From assembly GCA_947624315.1 (NCBI GenBank), contig CANQJU010000001.1, positions 1 through 41,818 of the forward strand: 41,818 bases of DNA. Reading direction: 5' to 3'. Origin of the DNA: an uncultured Bacilli bacterium (GTDB lineage Bacteria; Bacillota_I; Bacilli_A; ML615J-28; CAG-698). The notes below the pieces were generated by a model. It was not told where the DNA came from, searched no databases, and worked only from the letters and a program-made list of their open reading frames with translations. The translations under genes were made by a program, and so were the position numbers. Positions 33,868 to 41,818 of this stretch are shown here, in pieces; position 1 is the first letter of the stretch; each line of letters begins with the position of its first letter.

Positions 33868-34599
33868 TTAATCATAATATACTTTAAAAAGATATAATCC
33901 GTTTGATGGCGCTGTTTTAGGGGCAAATCTCCTATTTTTTTCGCCCAGAATCGATTTTAAGTCTTCCAACGAGTATTTATTCCTTCCACACTCTAACCAC
34001 ATTGCAACCAAAATTCTTACCATGTTGTGCATAAAGCCGTTTCCAACAATTTTTATGGTCAAAAGTGAGGAATTCCACTCAAAATCTATCGAGTAAATTG
34101 TTCGAATTGTATTCGATAATTTTTGATTTTTGGTGAAGCTTCTAAAGTCGTGTTCACCAACAAAAATTTGGCTTGCTTGATAGACTAAATCAAGATCAAT
34201 TTTTTTATAAGGATAATAATAACGATAATTTTTCTTTAAGGGATCATATTCGCCAAAATCTATTAAATAATGATATTCTTTTTTAGTAACCGAAAATCTT
34301 GCATGAAAGTTTTCATCAACAATTTCGACTTTTTTGATATAAATATCACGGGGAAGGCGTGAATTTATAGCATTGCGCATGTTTTCCTCTTTCATTTCGA
34401 TGTCACTATCGAAGTGAAAAACCTGTCCAAGGGCATGAACCCCACTATCAGTTCTTCCGCTGGGATAAATTATTGTCTTTTTTTTGTTAATAATTAATAA
34501 AACTTTCTCAATTTCGTCTTGAACAGTTCTTAAAGACCCTTGAATTTGAAATCCATGGAACATTGTTCCATCATAACTAACAGTACATTTATATCGCAT
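33868..34599 (-). CDS. truA: tRNA pseudouridine synthase A
   Basis: 243 residues isomerising U38-U40 of tRNA anticodon stems. Seen: YDGTMFHGFQIQ at the N-terminus, the catalytic motif SGRTDSGVHALGQV with Asp51, HARFSVTKKEYHY, and the NGFMHNMVRILV block. Overlaps the end of ecfT by 11 nt. The order ecfA1-ecfA2-ecfT-truA is a widely conserved Bacillota arrangement, usually behind rplQ, which is not here. Confidence 0.97.
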   Translation of the reverse strand: MRYKCTVSYDGTMFHGFQIQGSLRTVQDEIEKVLLIINKKKTIIYPSGRTDSGVHALGQVFHFDSDIEMKEENMRNAINSRLPRDIYIKKVEIVDENFHARFSVTKKEYHYLIDFGEYDPLKKNYRYYYPYKKIDLDLVYQASQIFVGEHDFRSFTKNQKLSNTIRTIYSIDFEWNSSLLTIKIVGNGFMHNMVRILVAMWLECGRNKYSLEDLKSILGEKNRRFAPKTAPSNGLYLFKVYYD

Positions 34600-35566
34600 A
34601 TGCCACCTTCAAAAAAATTGTTAAGCCCAAAACTAAAAAATCAAATAATAATGTTAAAACATCGCTAAATCGATACTTTAAAACATAAATAGATGTTCTA
34701 TCATTATCAGGAATATAGCCTCTAGCTTCCATCGCATCTGCTAAATCATAGGCTCTTTTATAAGAAATAATAAACATGGGAACGATTAAAGCAACAATTT
34801 GCCCAATTCTTTGTTTTAAGCTTCCTTCTTTAAAATCAGCTCCTCGAGATGCTTGCGCTTTTAAAATTTTATCAGCTTCTAAAGATAAAGTAGGAATAAA
34901 ACGAAGAGCAATGGAAATCATCATGCTTAAAATCGAGATTTTGATACCGATTTTCTTTAAAGGGCTAAGCAGCCTATCAAGTCCATTATTAAGTTCAGTA
35001 GGCTTTGTTGAAAAGGTCAAAAGAGAGGAAATAACCAAAACTCCTAAAAGGCGCAAAACAACATACGAACCCATTACTAAACCACGACTATATATATCAA
35101 TATGATAAGAAACAATATGGCCCCATATATTTGTATAGTATTGCAAAGCCATTAGGCCACCTAATACTATTAAAAAAATCAACAATTTAAAATACTTTAT
35201 ATATTTACTTACTAAAAGCCATAATAAAAGAGTCACAACAATAATCATTAAACTAAAATATGTCAATTGAAAATTAAAGGTTATTAATAAATCTCCATCT
35301 TTACGGAATAAGATTTGAATGATAAAAGTTAAAACCAAGACAAATGACATCATTTTAAAACTATTAATGAATTTTCCAATTGGAATACGTGTTGATATAA
35401 CAATAATAAACAAAATTCCTAAAAATCCTAAAAGAATATAAATACTATCAATTAGAAAAACACTTATCATCAATATTAATACACTGAGAAGTTTTGCTCG
35501 AGGATCAAGGCGATGAACCCATGAATTAATTGGATAGTATTGTCCAAAAACCATTTTATCATTCAT
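34589..35566 (-). CDS. ecfT: ECF transporter transmembrane component EcfT
   Basis: 325 residues from ATG 35566 with AGGTGA 6 nt upstream (the frame could be extended to a GTG at 35575). Hydrophobic N-terminal half with about five membrane segments, then the coupling helices with the two Ala-Arg-Gly motifs, seen as KAQASRGADF and DAMEARGYIP, which contact the two ATPases. It begins YYPINSWVHRLDPRAKLL, typical of group II EcfT. It powers a set of vitamin- or metal-specific S proteins encoded elsewhere. Confidence 0.95.
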   Translation of the reverse strand: MNDKMVFGQYYPINSWVHRLDPRAKLLSVLILMISVFLIDSIYILLGFLGILFIIVISTRIPIGKFINSFKMMSFVLVLTFIIQILFRKDGDLLITFNFQLTYFSLMIIVVTLLLWLLVSKYIKYFKLLIFLIVLGGLMALQYYTNIWGHIVSYHIDIYSRGLVMGSYVVLRLLGVLVISSLLTFSTKPTELNNGLDRLLSPLKKIGIKISILSMMISIALRFIPTLSLEADKILKAQASRGADFKEGSLKQRIGQIVALIVPMFIISYKRAYDLADAMEARGYIPDNDRTSIYVLKYRFSDVLTLLFDFLVLGLTIFLKVAYAI

Positions 35567-36425
35567 GGCTATCACCTAAAACTCTTTTGAGCTCTAAAAA
35601 AGCATCTTCAATTGTATATTGATAAATATTAATGTCAATATTCAACTTTTCTTTGATTTCTTTTAAGATCTTAATAGAATTAGGATAATCTAAACTATGG
35701 GCTTTAATAAGCTCATCATTTTTAAATAGTTCATCCTTTTCTCCATCAAAAACCTTAATACCTTGATCTAAAACAATTACTCTTTTACATGCACTAGAAA
35801 CAACTTCCATATCATGAGTAATTATAATTATTGATTTATGCTCTTCTTCATTTAATTTCTTTAATAAATCTAAAAGTTCTTTTTTCCCTAAAGGATCAAG
35901 ACCAACAGTAGGCTCATCAAAAATTAAAACATTGGGATTACTTGCTAAAATACCAGCAATAGCTACTCTTCGCATTTGTCCGCCACTTAAAGCAAAAGGA
36001 CTTTCTTCAAACATGTCAGGGGAAATTCCCACCGTTTCTAAAGCCTTTTTTGCTAGCTCTTCACGATTAGCCATTTTAAAATTCTTAGGGCCAAACATTA
36101 CATCTTTTAAAATAGTTTCTTCAAACAATTGATATTCAGGAAATTGAAATACTAAACCAATTTGTTGACGAATGTTTTTGAGTTTTACTTTTTTCTTTCG
36201 GCTAACGACTTTACCAAAGATATCAACAACACCACTATTACAAACAAGTAAAGCATTTAATATTTGAGCTAGTGTACTTTTTCCACTTCCTGTATGGCCA
36301 ACAATAGCGATAAACTCATCCTTGCCTTCAATTTTTAAATCAATGTCTTTTAAAACGAAATGGTTAGTCTTTCTTTTCTTAACCGGTTCATAGGAAAAAT
36401 TCACTTGAGATAAGTTGATTGCCAT
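35559..36425 (-). CDS. ecfA2: ECF transporter ATPase EcfA2
   Basis: 288 residues. Walker A GHTGSGKST, Q-loop FQFPEYQLFE, signature ALSGGQMRR, Walker B VLIFDEPTVGLDP, H-loop ITHDMEVV. FQFPEYQLFE and the C-terminal domain are usual for EcfA2 (CbiO2). The N-terminus has a loop KKRKTNHFVL. Overlaps ecfA1 by 25 nt and ecfT by 8 nt. Confidence 0.95.
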   Translation of the reverse strand: MAINLSQVNFSYEPVKKRKTNHFVLKDIDLKIEGKDEFIAIVGHTGSGKSTLAQILNALLVCNSGVVDIFGKVVSRKKKVKLKNIRQQIGLVFQFPEYQLFEETILKDVMFGPKNFKMANREELAKKALETVGISPDMFEESPFALSGGQMRRVAIAGILASNPNVLIFDEPTVGLDPLGKKELLDLLKKLNEEEHKSIIIITHDMEVVSSACKRVIVLDQGIKVFDGEKDELFKNDELIKAHSLDYPNSIKILKEIKEKLNIDINIYQYTIEDAFLELKRVLGDSHE

Positions 36426-37207
36426 AATATATTCTCTATCTCCTTTCCACGGTTAAGACCTTCTTTTTCAATCATTTCTATTAACTTCATATGATCTAAA
36501 ATATCCAAAGAAGATTCTTTCAATATTTCTTTTTGAGAAAAGACTTCTTCACATGTGCCATCTAAAACAATCTTTCCTTTATTCATAACGATAACTCTAT
36601 CGCTATCAAGAGCTTCATTTAAATTATGAGTAATATATATAATTGTTCTGTTGCCTTTTAATTTTCTAATTGCTTCATTTACTTCTTTTACTCCTTTAGG
36701 GTCAAGCATAGATGTTGCTTCATCAAAAATAATTATCTCGGGTTCACACGCTAAAACACCAGCAATCGCAACTCTTTGCTTTTGGCCACCGCTTAAATTC
36801 TCGGGATTCTTGTCAAGAAATTCTTTCATATTGACCATTTCGGAATATTTATCAATTCTTCTTAACATTTCTTCGCATTCAATCAAACGATTTTCAAGAC
36901 CGAAAGCAATATCATCTTTAACTGTTACTCCAACAAACTGGTTATCAGGATTTTGAAAAATAATTCCAAGCTTCAGTCTAACTTTATCAATAGTTTCCTC
37001 ATTCAAAACAGTTCCATCGATAATAGTTTTTCCGCTTTGAGCTTCTAAAAGACCAACAATTATTTTAGCTAAAGTGCTTTTCCCACTACCATTATGACCT
37101 AAAATACAAACAAATTGTCCTTTTTCAATCCTCAAAGAAACATTATCTAAAGCAATATTTTTTTTATTATATTTATATGTTACATTTTCTAATTCAATTA
37201 TGCTCAT
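36401..37207 (-). CDS. ecfA1: ECF transporter ATPase EcfA1
   Basis: 268 residues from ATG 37207. GGTGA is 5 nt upstream; the longer frame to 37240 would start upstream of the likely transcription start. Walker A GHNGSGKST, Q-loop FQNPDNQFVG, signature LSGGQKQR, Walker B IIIFDEATSMLDP, H-loop ITHNLNEA. FQNPDNQF and DEATSMLDP are hallmarks of EcfA1. First gene of the ecf-truA unit. Confidence 0.95.
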   Translation of the reverse strand: MSIIELENVTYKYNKKNIALDNVSLRIEKGQFVCILGHNGSGKSTLAKIIVGLLEAQSGKTIIDGTVLNEETIDKVRLKLGIIFQNPDNQFVGVTVKDDIAFGLENRLIECEEMLRRIDKYSEMVNMKEFLDKNPENLSGGQKQRVAIAGVLACEPEIIIFDEATSMLDPKGVKEVNEAIRKLKGNRTIIYITHNLNEALDSDRVIVMNKGKIVLDGTCEEVFSQKEILKESSLDILDHMKLIEMIEKEGLNRGKEIENILWQSTYLK

Positions 37208-37230
37208 ATAGTCACCATTCAACTTACAAT

Positions 37231-37259
37231 ATTTTAACATTTTTTATGCAAATATGCAA
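37231..37259 (-). promoter_or_regulatory. Sigma-A promoter of ecfA1-ecfA2-ecfT-truA
   Basis: Minus strand: TTGCAT (37254-37259), 17-nt spacer, TAAAAT (37231-37236) with TGT before it. TTTGCATA is nearly repeated in the spacer (direct repeat, 9-nt period), which could be an operator or chance. Confidence 0.75.
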
Positions 37260-37292
37260 ACATTAAATATTTACTGCTTATATAACTAAAAA

Positions 37293-37313
37293 TGATATGG
37301 TTTAACCATATCA
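37293..37313 (-). terminator. Terminator of the lipoprotein relic
   Basis: Eight-bp stem TGATATGG/CCATATCA with a 5-nt loop, T5 on the minus strand, 24 nt after the second stop of the relic. Confidence 0.75.
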
Positions 37314-37336
37314 CCTTTAGTTAGAGACTATATATG

Positions 37337-37496
37337 CTATTTTTTAAGCATTGCGTTTAATTCATCTATATTATCAAAAATCTTTAAATTGTTCTGCTTC
37401 TTCATATGGAGGTTTACTAATTGAAGGTTCCTCCTTTTTACATCCAGCAAAGACAACTAGCATCAAAAGACAAATAATCAAAAACAAACCCTTCTT
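37337..37496 (-). pseudogene. Decayed small lipoprotein gene
   Basis: The minus strand from 37496 reads KKGLFLIICLLMLVVFAGC, then KKEEPSISKPPYEEAEQFKDF, then TGA (37376-37374). This is a lipoprotein signal with lipobox FAGC and a short acidic tail. Removing one T from the TTTTT run just before the TGA continues the frame as DNIDELNAMLKK to TAG at 37337. No ATG is in frame: the codon before KK is TAA, where a Met would be expected. GGAG lies at the right distance for that lost start. The unit still has a TTGAAA-17-CATAAT promoter and a terminator. Restart at a TTG is possible, giving a much shorter signal. Either a relic or a sequencing/assembly error; about 53 residues when whole. Fills most of the 332-nt gap between genes. 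Confidence 0.6.
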
Positions 37497-37521
37497 TTAA
37501 AAATCTCCAGTTGTTAGCATA

Positions 37522-37550
37522 ATTATGCAAAATTCTTTATGTTTTTTCAA
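37522..37550 (-). promoter_or_regulatory. Sigma-A promoter of the lipoprotein relic
   Basis: Minus strand: TTGAAA (37545-37550), 17-nt spacer, CATAAT (37522-37527). Confidence 0.65.
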
Positions 37551-37572
37551 GATTTTAAAAAATATATAATTT

Positions 37573-38652
37573 TTAGTAATATATTTTTCCATTTATAATT
37601 TTCTCTTCATTTAAAAAATCAAATAATTCCGAAACTGTTACAAATTCATATCCTTCTTCTTTAAGTGTACTTATAACTTTAATTAAAGCATTGCGCTTAT
37701 ATTTATAACTATCATGAAATAAAATTACTCCATTTTCTTTTGTTTCATTTAATACTTTATTATATATATCATCATCAGATTGATACTTCCAATCCAATGA
37801 ATCTGCACTCCAAAAAATAATAGGAATGTTAAGTGTATTTAATACCTCATTATTAACATTTCCATAGGGAAAACGAAACAAGTGAGGATAATATCCTAGT
37901 ATTTGATATACTAACTCTTGAGTCTCATTTATTTCTTTTAAAGCGAGTGAAAGAGAGATTTTTTTAAAGTCAGGATGAGAATATGAATGATTCCCAATTT
38001 CATGATTATGATTATCAATATATTTTAAATTATCAGGATAATCTTTTATATTGCAACCTAAAACAAAAAAAGTTGCTCTAACATCTAAATCATCTAAAAG
38101 ATCGACTAGTTCTTGAGTTTTTATGCTTGGACCATCATCAAAGGTTAAAGCTACTTTTTTACTATTTTTAGTGTTATCAATATATAAATAGTTATTATTT
38201 AATTCCAAAGAAAAGCAAGTTATTTCTTTATTATCATCTTTAGGAAATAAATAAACTACAATCCTATCATCTATAACTATAAAGTTAATAAAATAACTAT
38301 TTTGATATTTTCTAGTAATTTCATCATTTAAATTTACTTTTTTTAAAGTTTCTTTATCGTAATTGAAACTTTTAAATAAGCTTTGTTTATCATTTTGAAA
38401 TGTTAATAAATAACTAAAATAATTATCACTAATAAATCCTTGACATTTTATTCTTTGACAATTTTTAAAATATTTTAAAACATTATTTACTTCATCAAAA
38501 AGAATATCATCTAAATCATCAGAATAACTAACATAATCAAAATTAAGATTATCAACAGTTATGCTTTTTTTATATTCTTCTTTGTTTTCTTTTTTTAAGC
38601 ATAAACAACAAACAATTAAAATAATAATTAAAACTATCGACATTTTCTTCAT
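37573..38652 (-). CDS. Membrane-anchored polysaccharide deacetylase (NodB domain)
   Basis: 359 residues. N-terminal membrane segment (about 4-19; Cys-rich CCLC but no standard lipobox), an unrecognised region of about 130 residues, then the NodB domain (about 165-350): TFDDGPS (170-176, base Asp172 and metal Asp173), HEIGNHSYSHPDF with metal His222 and His226, FRFPYGN (Arg260), SLDWK, and ILFHD (His313). All five catalytic motifs are intact. Likely removes acetyl groups from peptidoglycan or another surface glycan (PgdA/PdaA/PdaC relatives). No clear SD before ATG 38652 and only 40 nt from the ABC gene, so expression may be by read-through. Confidence 0.88.
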   Translation of the reverse strand: MKKMSIVLIIILIVCCLCLKKENKEEYKKSITVDNLNFDYVSYSDDLDDILFDEVNNVLKYFKNCQRIKCQGFISDNYFSYLLTFQNDKQSLFKSFNYDKETLKKVNLNDEITRKYQNSYFINFIVIDDRIVVYLFPKDDNKEITCFSLELNNNYLYIDNTKNSKKVALTFDDGPSIKTQELVDLLDDLDVRATFFVLGCNIKDYPDNLKYIDNHNHEIGNHSYSHPDFKKISLSLALKEINETQELVYQILGYYPHLFRFPYGNVNNEVLNTLNIPIIFWSADSLDWKYQSDDDIYNKVLNETKENGVILFHDSYKYKRNALIKVISTLKEEGYEFVTVSELFDFLNEEKIINGKIYY

Positions 38653-38692
38653 ATTATTAATTTTTGTTGTTTTTTTAATAATATACTAATTA

Positions 38693-41023
38693 TTAATCAT
38701 TATTATTTCTTAATGCTTCTATTGGTTTTTTAAAACTTGCTAAAATAGTTGGTAAAAGCCCAGCAATTACTGTTAAAAGAATACTACCAAGTAAAATCAA
38801 AATTAAATAACTAATATCAAATTGAACAATTTGGAAGGTACTTAATCCTGTTGTTACTGAAGCATTTTCTTGGATAAGTTTTTTAACCATATTGCTTATT
38901 GGATTGCTTAAAATGAAAGATCCAATAATTCCTAAAACACCCGAAGAAAATCCTATTAACATTGTCTCGGCTACAAATATCCTTCCAACATCCGTTCTTC
39001 TAGCTCCTATGCTTCTTAAAATACCAATTTCTTTAGTTCTTTCAAGTACAGAAATATATGAAATAATACCAATCATTATTGATGATACTAGTAAAGAAAT
39101 TAAAGCAAATATAATTAAAACTCTACTTAAAATCTTAACGAATGTTGAAAACTCTTCAGTAATTCTTTTCATGTAATCACTATAACTAATATTAACAAAG
39201 CTTTCTTCATTAATATAATTATCAATGTAATCTTCAATTATTAAACGATCAGAAAAATTTTCTGTATAAATATATAATCTATTTCTTTGTTTTACTACTC
39301 CTAAATCATCTAAAAGAGATTCATATTGATATTGTGCAGTAGATGTATATGTTAAAGATGAATAATCTTCAAAAGGTGCACCAGTTAAAACATTCTTGCT
39401 CAATCCATATTCCAATTGTTCTTTAACAATATCACTTGCCATATTCATTTCATAAACATAATCGGTTAAAGCTTTAGTATAAAGGAAAGAAGTTGAATAG
39501 ATTTCACTTGTTGCTTGTGGTTTAATTCTTAATATACCAACAATATTTAAAGTTAATCCTTTTTCTTTGTACATATCTTCATAGTAACTGCTACCATAAG
39601 AAATATATCTACCATCTCTTTTAAAGAACAAATCATTATTAGTCATTAGTTTAAATTCTTTTTCCAAAACTTCTTCATAAGTCATAGTTGGTTGAGAATA
39701 GTCCATTCCCATATAACTCAATATACTTGCACTTATTCTATTGTAACTATCAACAACTAAAGCTATTTCATTTTTTTCTGTTGGAATATGACCTATTAAG
39801 ACATCATATTGACTAGAAACAATAGAAATATCATCAGTCATTTCTTGTAAGTAGCTTGTTGAAATCTTTTGATAATAATTGTTATTTTCAGACAATATTT
39901 CTAAATCAATTCTCGTATTATAGTTTACCCATGTATAAAGATTTTTATCTAGTTTATCAAAATAATCAAAGAATTCTTGTTCGATAACATTTAAATGTTC
40001 ATACTTTGTTTGTCCACGAACAATATTAATCTTTCCGTCATTTGGGAATTTTTCGTATGTTGGAGAACTGCTTGAACTATTATCAATAAGAACTCCCGAA
40101 GTTACTGTGATAGGATAACTTCCCAAAGCAACACGCTGAACATCATCAATATATCCATATACACCTGTAGCAACTGCAACAACTAAAGAAACACCAATAA
40201 TACCAATGCTTCCAGCTAAAATGGTTAATAATGTTCTTTTCCATTTTAATTTTAAGTTTTTAAAACTTAAAGATATAGCGGTAAAGAAAGGCATATGATG
40301 TGATTTGCCTTTTTCCTTTTTATTATTTTTTTCTTCAATCTTAACTGGAACATTTTTTTCATCAGATATAACTTTTCCATCAAACAAATTAATAATTCTT
40401 GTTGAATAAACTTTAGCAAGTTCTTGATTATGAGTTACCATAATAACTAAATAATCTTTAGATATTTCTTTTAATATATCTAAAATTTGTGTTGATGTAT
40501 GAGAATCAAGAGCTCCAGTTGGCTCATCAGCTAAAATAATTCTAGGATTATTAACTATAGCTCTAGCAATAGCTACTCTTTGTTGTTGACCACCACTTAA
40601 ATGTTTTGGCAACTTGTTTTGTTCATTTAGTAATCCTACTTTTTCTAACGCTTGTAAAGCCTTTTGATTTCTTTCTTTAGGTGATATCCCTGATAAAGTC
40701 AAACTCAATTCAACATTTTTTAATACACTTAAATGTTGAATCAAATTAAAGCTTTGGAAAACAAAACCTATATTTTCATTACGATATTGGTCCCAATCTT
40801 TTTCCTTATAATCTTTAGTATTTATTCCATCAATATATAATTCACCACTATCATATTTATCAAGTCCACCGATTATATTTAATAATGTTGTTTTCCCACA
40901 TCCTGATGGACCAAGTATTGATACAAATTCTTTATCATAGAACTTTAATGATACATCATTTAAAGCAATTAATTCATTTTTTGATGTTATATATTTTTTG
41001 TAAATATTTTTTAATTCAATCAT
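38693..41023 (-). CDS. MacB-type ABC transporter, ATPase fused to FtsX permease
   Basis: 776 residues from ATG 41023, with AAGAGG 6 nt upstream; an ATG at 41038 would start within the same SD. N-terminal LolD/MacB-like ATPase (1-230): Walker A GPSGCGKTT, Q-loop FQSFNLIQHL, signature LSGGQQQR, Walker B ILADEPTGALD, H-loop VTHN. Then a membrane segment (about 265-290), a large outer domain (about 290-630), and three C-terminal segments with the FtsX signature ERTKEIGILRSIGARRTDVGRIF (read in two parts). In Gram-positives this class exports or senses antimicrobial peptides or works on envelope proteins. No two-component system is adjacent. Promoter TTGTTA-17-TATAAT. Confidence 0.9.
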   Translation of the reverse strand: MIELKNIYKKYITSKNELIALNDVSLKFYDKEFVSILGPSGCGKTTLLNIIGGLDKYDSGELYIDGINTKDYKEKDWDQYRNENIGFVFQSFNLIQHLSVLKNVELSLTLSGISPKERNQKALQALEKVGLLNEQNKLPKHLSGGQQQRVAIARAIVNNPRIILADEPTGALDSHTSTQILDILKEISKDYLVIMVTHNQELAKVYSTRIINLFDGKVISDEKNVPVKIEEKNNKKEKGKSHHMPFFTAISLSFKNLKLKWKRTLLTILAGSIGIIGVSLVVAVATGVYGYIDDVQRVALGSYPITVTSGVLIDNSSSSSPTYEKFPNDGKINIVRGQTKYEHLNVIEQEFFDYFDKLDKNLYTWVNYNTRIDLEILSENNNYYQKISTSYLQEMTDDISIVSSQYDVLIGHIPTEKNEIALVVDSYNRISASILSYMGMDYSQPTMTYEEVLEKEFKLMTNNDLFFKRDGRYISYGSSYYEDMYKEKGLTLNIVGILRIKPQATSEIYSTSFLYTKALTDYVYEMNMASDIVKEQLEYGLSKNVLTGAPFEDYSSLTYTSTAQYQYESLLDDLGVVKQRNRLYIYTENFSDRLIIEDYIDNYINEESFVNISYSDYMKRITEEFSTFVKILSRVLIIFALISLLVSSIMIGIISYISVLERTKEIGILRSIGARRTDVGRIFVAETMLIGFSSGVLGIIGSFILSNPISNMVKKLIQENASVTTGLSTFQIVQFDISYLILILLGSILLTVIAGLLPTILASFKKPIEALRNNND

Positions 41024-41054
41024 ATTTAACCTCTTCATTTTAAATCATAATAAT

Positions 41055-41083
41055 ATTATACAAATTTTTTTCTTTTTTAACAA
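41055..41083 (-). promoter_or_regulatory. Sigma-A promoter of MacB-type transporter
   Basis: Minus strand: TTGTTA (41078-41083), 17-nt spacer, TATAAT (41055-41060). Confidence 0.75.
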
Positions 41084-41131
41084 CCTTTATAAACTAATTT
41101 TATATCATTATCTAGTATTTTGATATAAAAA

Positions 41132-41163
41132 AAGGCCTAATCACTTAGATTATTAACGGCCTT
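41132..41163 (-). terminator. Terminator of aquaporin gene
   Basis: Outer stem AAGGCC/GGCCTT and inner TAATC/GATTA separated by a 5-nt bulge. T7 follows on the minus strand. Confidence 0.85.
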
Positions 41164-41170
41164 ATTTTTA

Positions 41171-41818
41171 TTATTTATTTTCTTTACTAAAGAATTTGTG
41201 TAAAAGAGCAGCTAATCCTGAACCAGCTAATGGACCAACAATAAAGATCCAGATTTGTTTGATAGGTTCAAAATCGCCTTCAATCATTTGTAATAGAGCA
41301 GGTCCTAAAGAACGAGCAGGGTTTACAGATGTACCAGTTAATCTAATTCCTAGTAAATGAACTAAAGTTAAAGTTAATCCAATAACTAAACCAACTACTG
41401 CAGTATTTTCTGTTTTAGATGTTACACCTAAAATTGCAGTAACAAAAACAAATGTTAAAACAATTTCAGCAAGTAAAGCAATAAATAATGCTTTAGTCTC
41501 TCCATGAACTGCAACTAAACCAGGTTGAGCAACATTAGCACCTAAACTACGGAAACTACCTAAAATTAATCCTAAAACTAATGCTCCAATTGTTGCCCCA
41601 ACAATTTGACTACCAACATACATTAAGAACTCTTTGAAAGTCATTTTCTTGTTAATTAGCATAGCTAAAGAAACTGCGGGATTAATATGACATCCAGAAA
41701 TGTTTCCAATAGAATATGCCATAGCAACAATAACTAGTCCGAAAGCTAATGAAGTAGCAAGAATTTCTCCGCCATTTCCACAACCAACGGCAACAGCAAC
41801 ACCACATCCAAAAATAAC
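41171..41818 (-). CDS. aqpZ: Aquaporin Z-like channel (MIP family), 5' end outside window
   Basis: Partial: the frame is open to the window edge, so the start is not visible. The visible 215 residues hold GCGVAVAVGCGNGG in helix 1, AFGLVIVAMAYSIG, the first half-helix motif SGCHINPAVS and the second TGTSVNPARSLGPAL. SxxH near the first NPA and the Thr-Ser-Val before the second match water-selective AqpZ better than glycerol facilitators, which usually have a longer insertion and an Asp after the second NPA. Six membrane segments are expected. Single gene with its own terminator. Confidence 0.9.
   Translation of the reverse strand, partial: VIFGCGVAVAVGCGNGGEILATSLAFGLVIVAMAYSIGNISGCHINPAVSLAMLINKKMTFKEFLMYVGSQIVGATIGALVLGLILGSFRSLGANVAQPGLVAVHGETKALFIALLAEIVLTFVFVTAILGVTSKTENTAVVGLVIGLTLTLVHLLGIRLTGTSVNPARSLGPALLQMIEGDFEPIKQIWIFIVGPLAGSGLAALLHKFFSKENK

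Noticed and set aside
35932..36956. Plus-strand frames opposite ecfA1, ecfA2 and ecfT
   Set aside because: Antisense shadows with low-quality translations and no SD.
1..41818. CRISPR arrays, IS elements, prophage, tRNA or rRNA genes
   Set aside because: No spaced direct repeats, transposase or integrase motifs, tRNA cloverleaf or rRNA stretches were recognised on either strand.

Overview
The window is AT-rich chromosomal DNA that reads throughout with the standard bacterial code: TAA, TAG and TGA all end genes and Trp is TGG. Shine-Dalgarno sites are strong and promoters are often of the extended -10 type. Gene content points to an anaerobic, endospore-forming, low-GC member of the Bacillota (Bacilli/Erysipelotrichia-like, probably from the gut). 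The evidence is pyruvate:ferredoxin oxidoreductase, an SspI-type small acid-soluble spore protein, a CotY/CotZ-type spore coat protein, type III pantothenate kinase, a T-box-controlled ileS, a group II ECF module, and surface proteins with InlB and Big2 repeats. No rRNA, tRNA, IS element, prophage or CRISPR array was seen, and the exact genus cannot be fixed from this window.

Layout. 1-2.8 kb: peptidase/tRNA-modification operon pepV-trmB-M42 aminopeptidase, cut by the window edge. 2.8-4.4 kb: a two-gene unit with an unrecognised 140-residue protein and a serpin interrupted by one in-frame TAA. 4.4-10.1 kb: HAD hydrolase-queH, then a T-box leader, ileS and a membrane-anchored alpha/beta hydrolase. 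10.1-10.6 kb: sspI with a probable sigma-G promoter, followed by a short structured element (candidate small RNA). 10.6-12.9 kb: transketolase with a membrane-anchored EIIB-like protein. 13.1-15.6 kb: uppP, two tail-to-tail coat-type genes whose ribosome-binding sites lie in hairpins, and coaX. 15.7-22.6 kb: secreted metallophosphatase, efp, an aldose-epimerase relative, ispH, and an InlB-repeat/GDPD lipoprotein. 22.7-27.6 kb: PFOR and L-serine dehydratase. 27.7-32.1 kb: the tmk-holB-ricT-trmN6-rsmI housekeeping cluster, with an unusual TerB-like gene inserted. 32.3-33.8 kb: a metal-type ABC transporter without a binding protein. 33.9-37.2 kb: ecfA1-ecfA2-ecfT-truA. 37.3-41.8 kb: a decayed small lipoprotein, a polysaccharide deacetylase, a MacB-type ABC transporter, and an aquaporin cut by the window edge.

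How the genes work together. Energy metabolism is fermentative (PFOR, serine dehydratase, transketolase). Envelope functions include lipid carrier recycling (UppP), isoprenoid supply (IspH), peptidoglycan or polysaccharide deacetylation and several surface enzymes. Translation is represented by IleRS, EF-P and RNA-modifying enzymes (TrmB, QueH, TruA, RsmI, TrmN6). The items most worth a second look are the interrupted serpin, the element between sspI and tkt, the coat gene whose sigma-K-like promoter lies inside the hairpin that would mask its own ribosome-binding site, the EIIB-like protein with Glu in place of the phosphorylated Cys, and the small lipoprotein relic.
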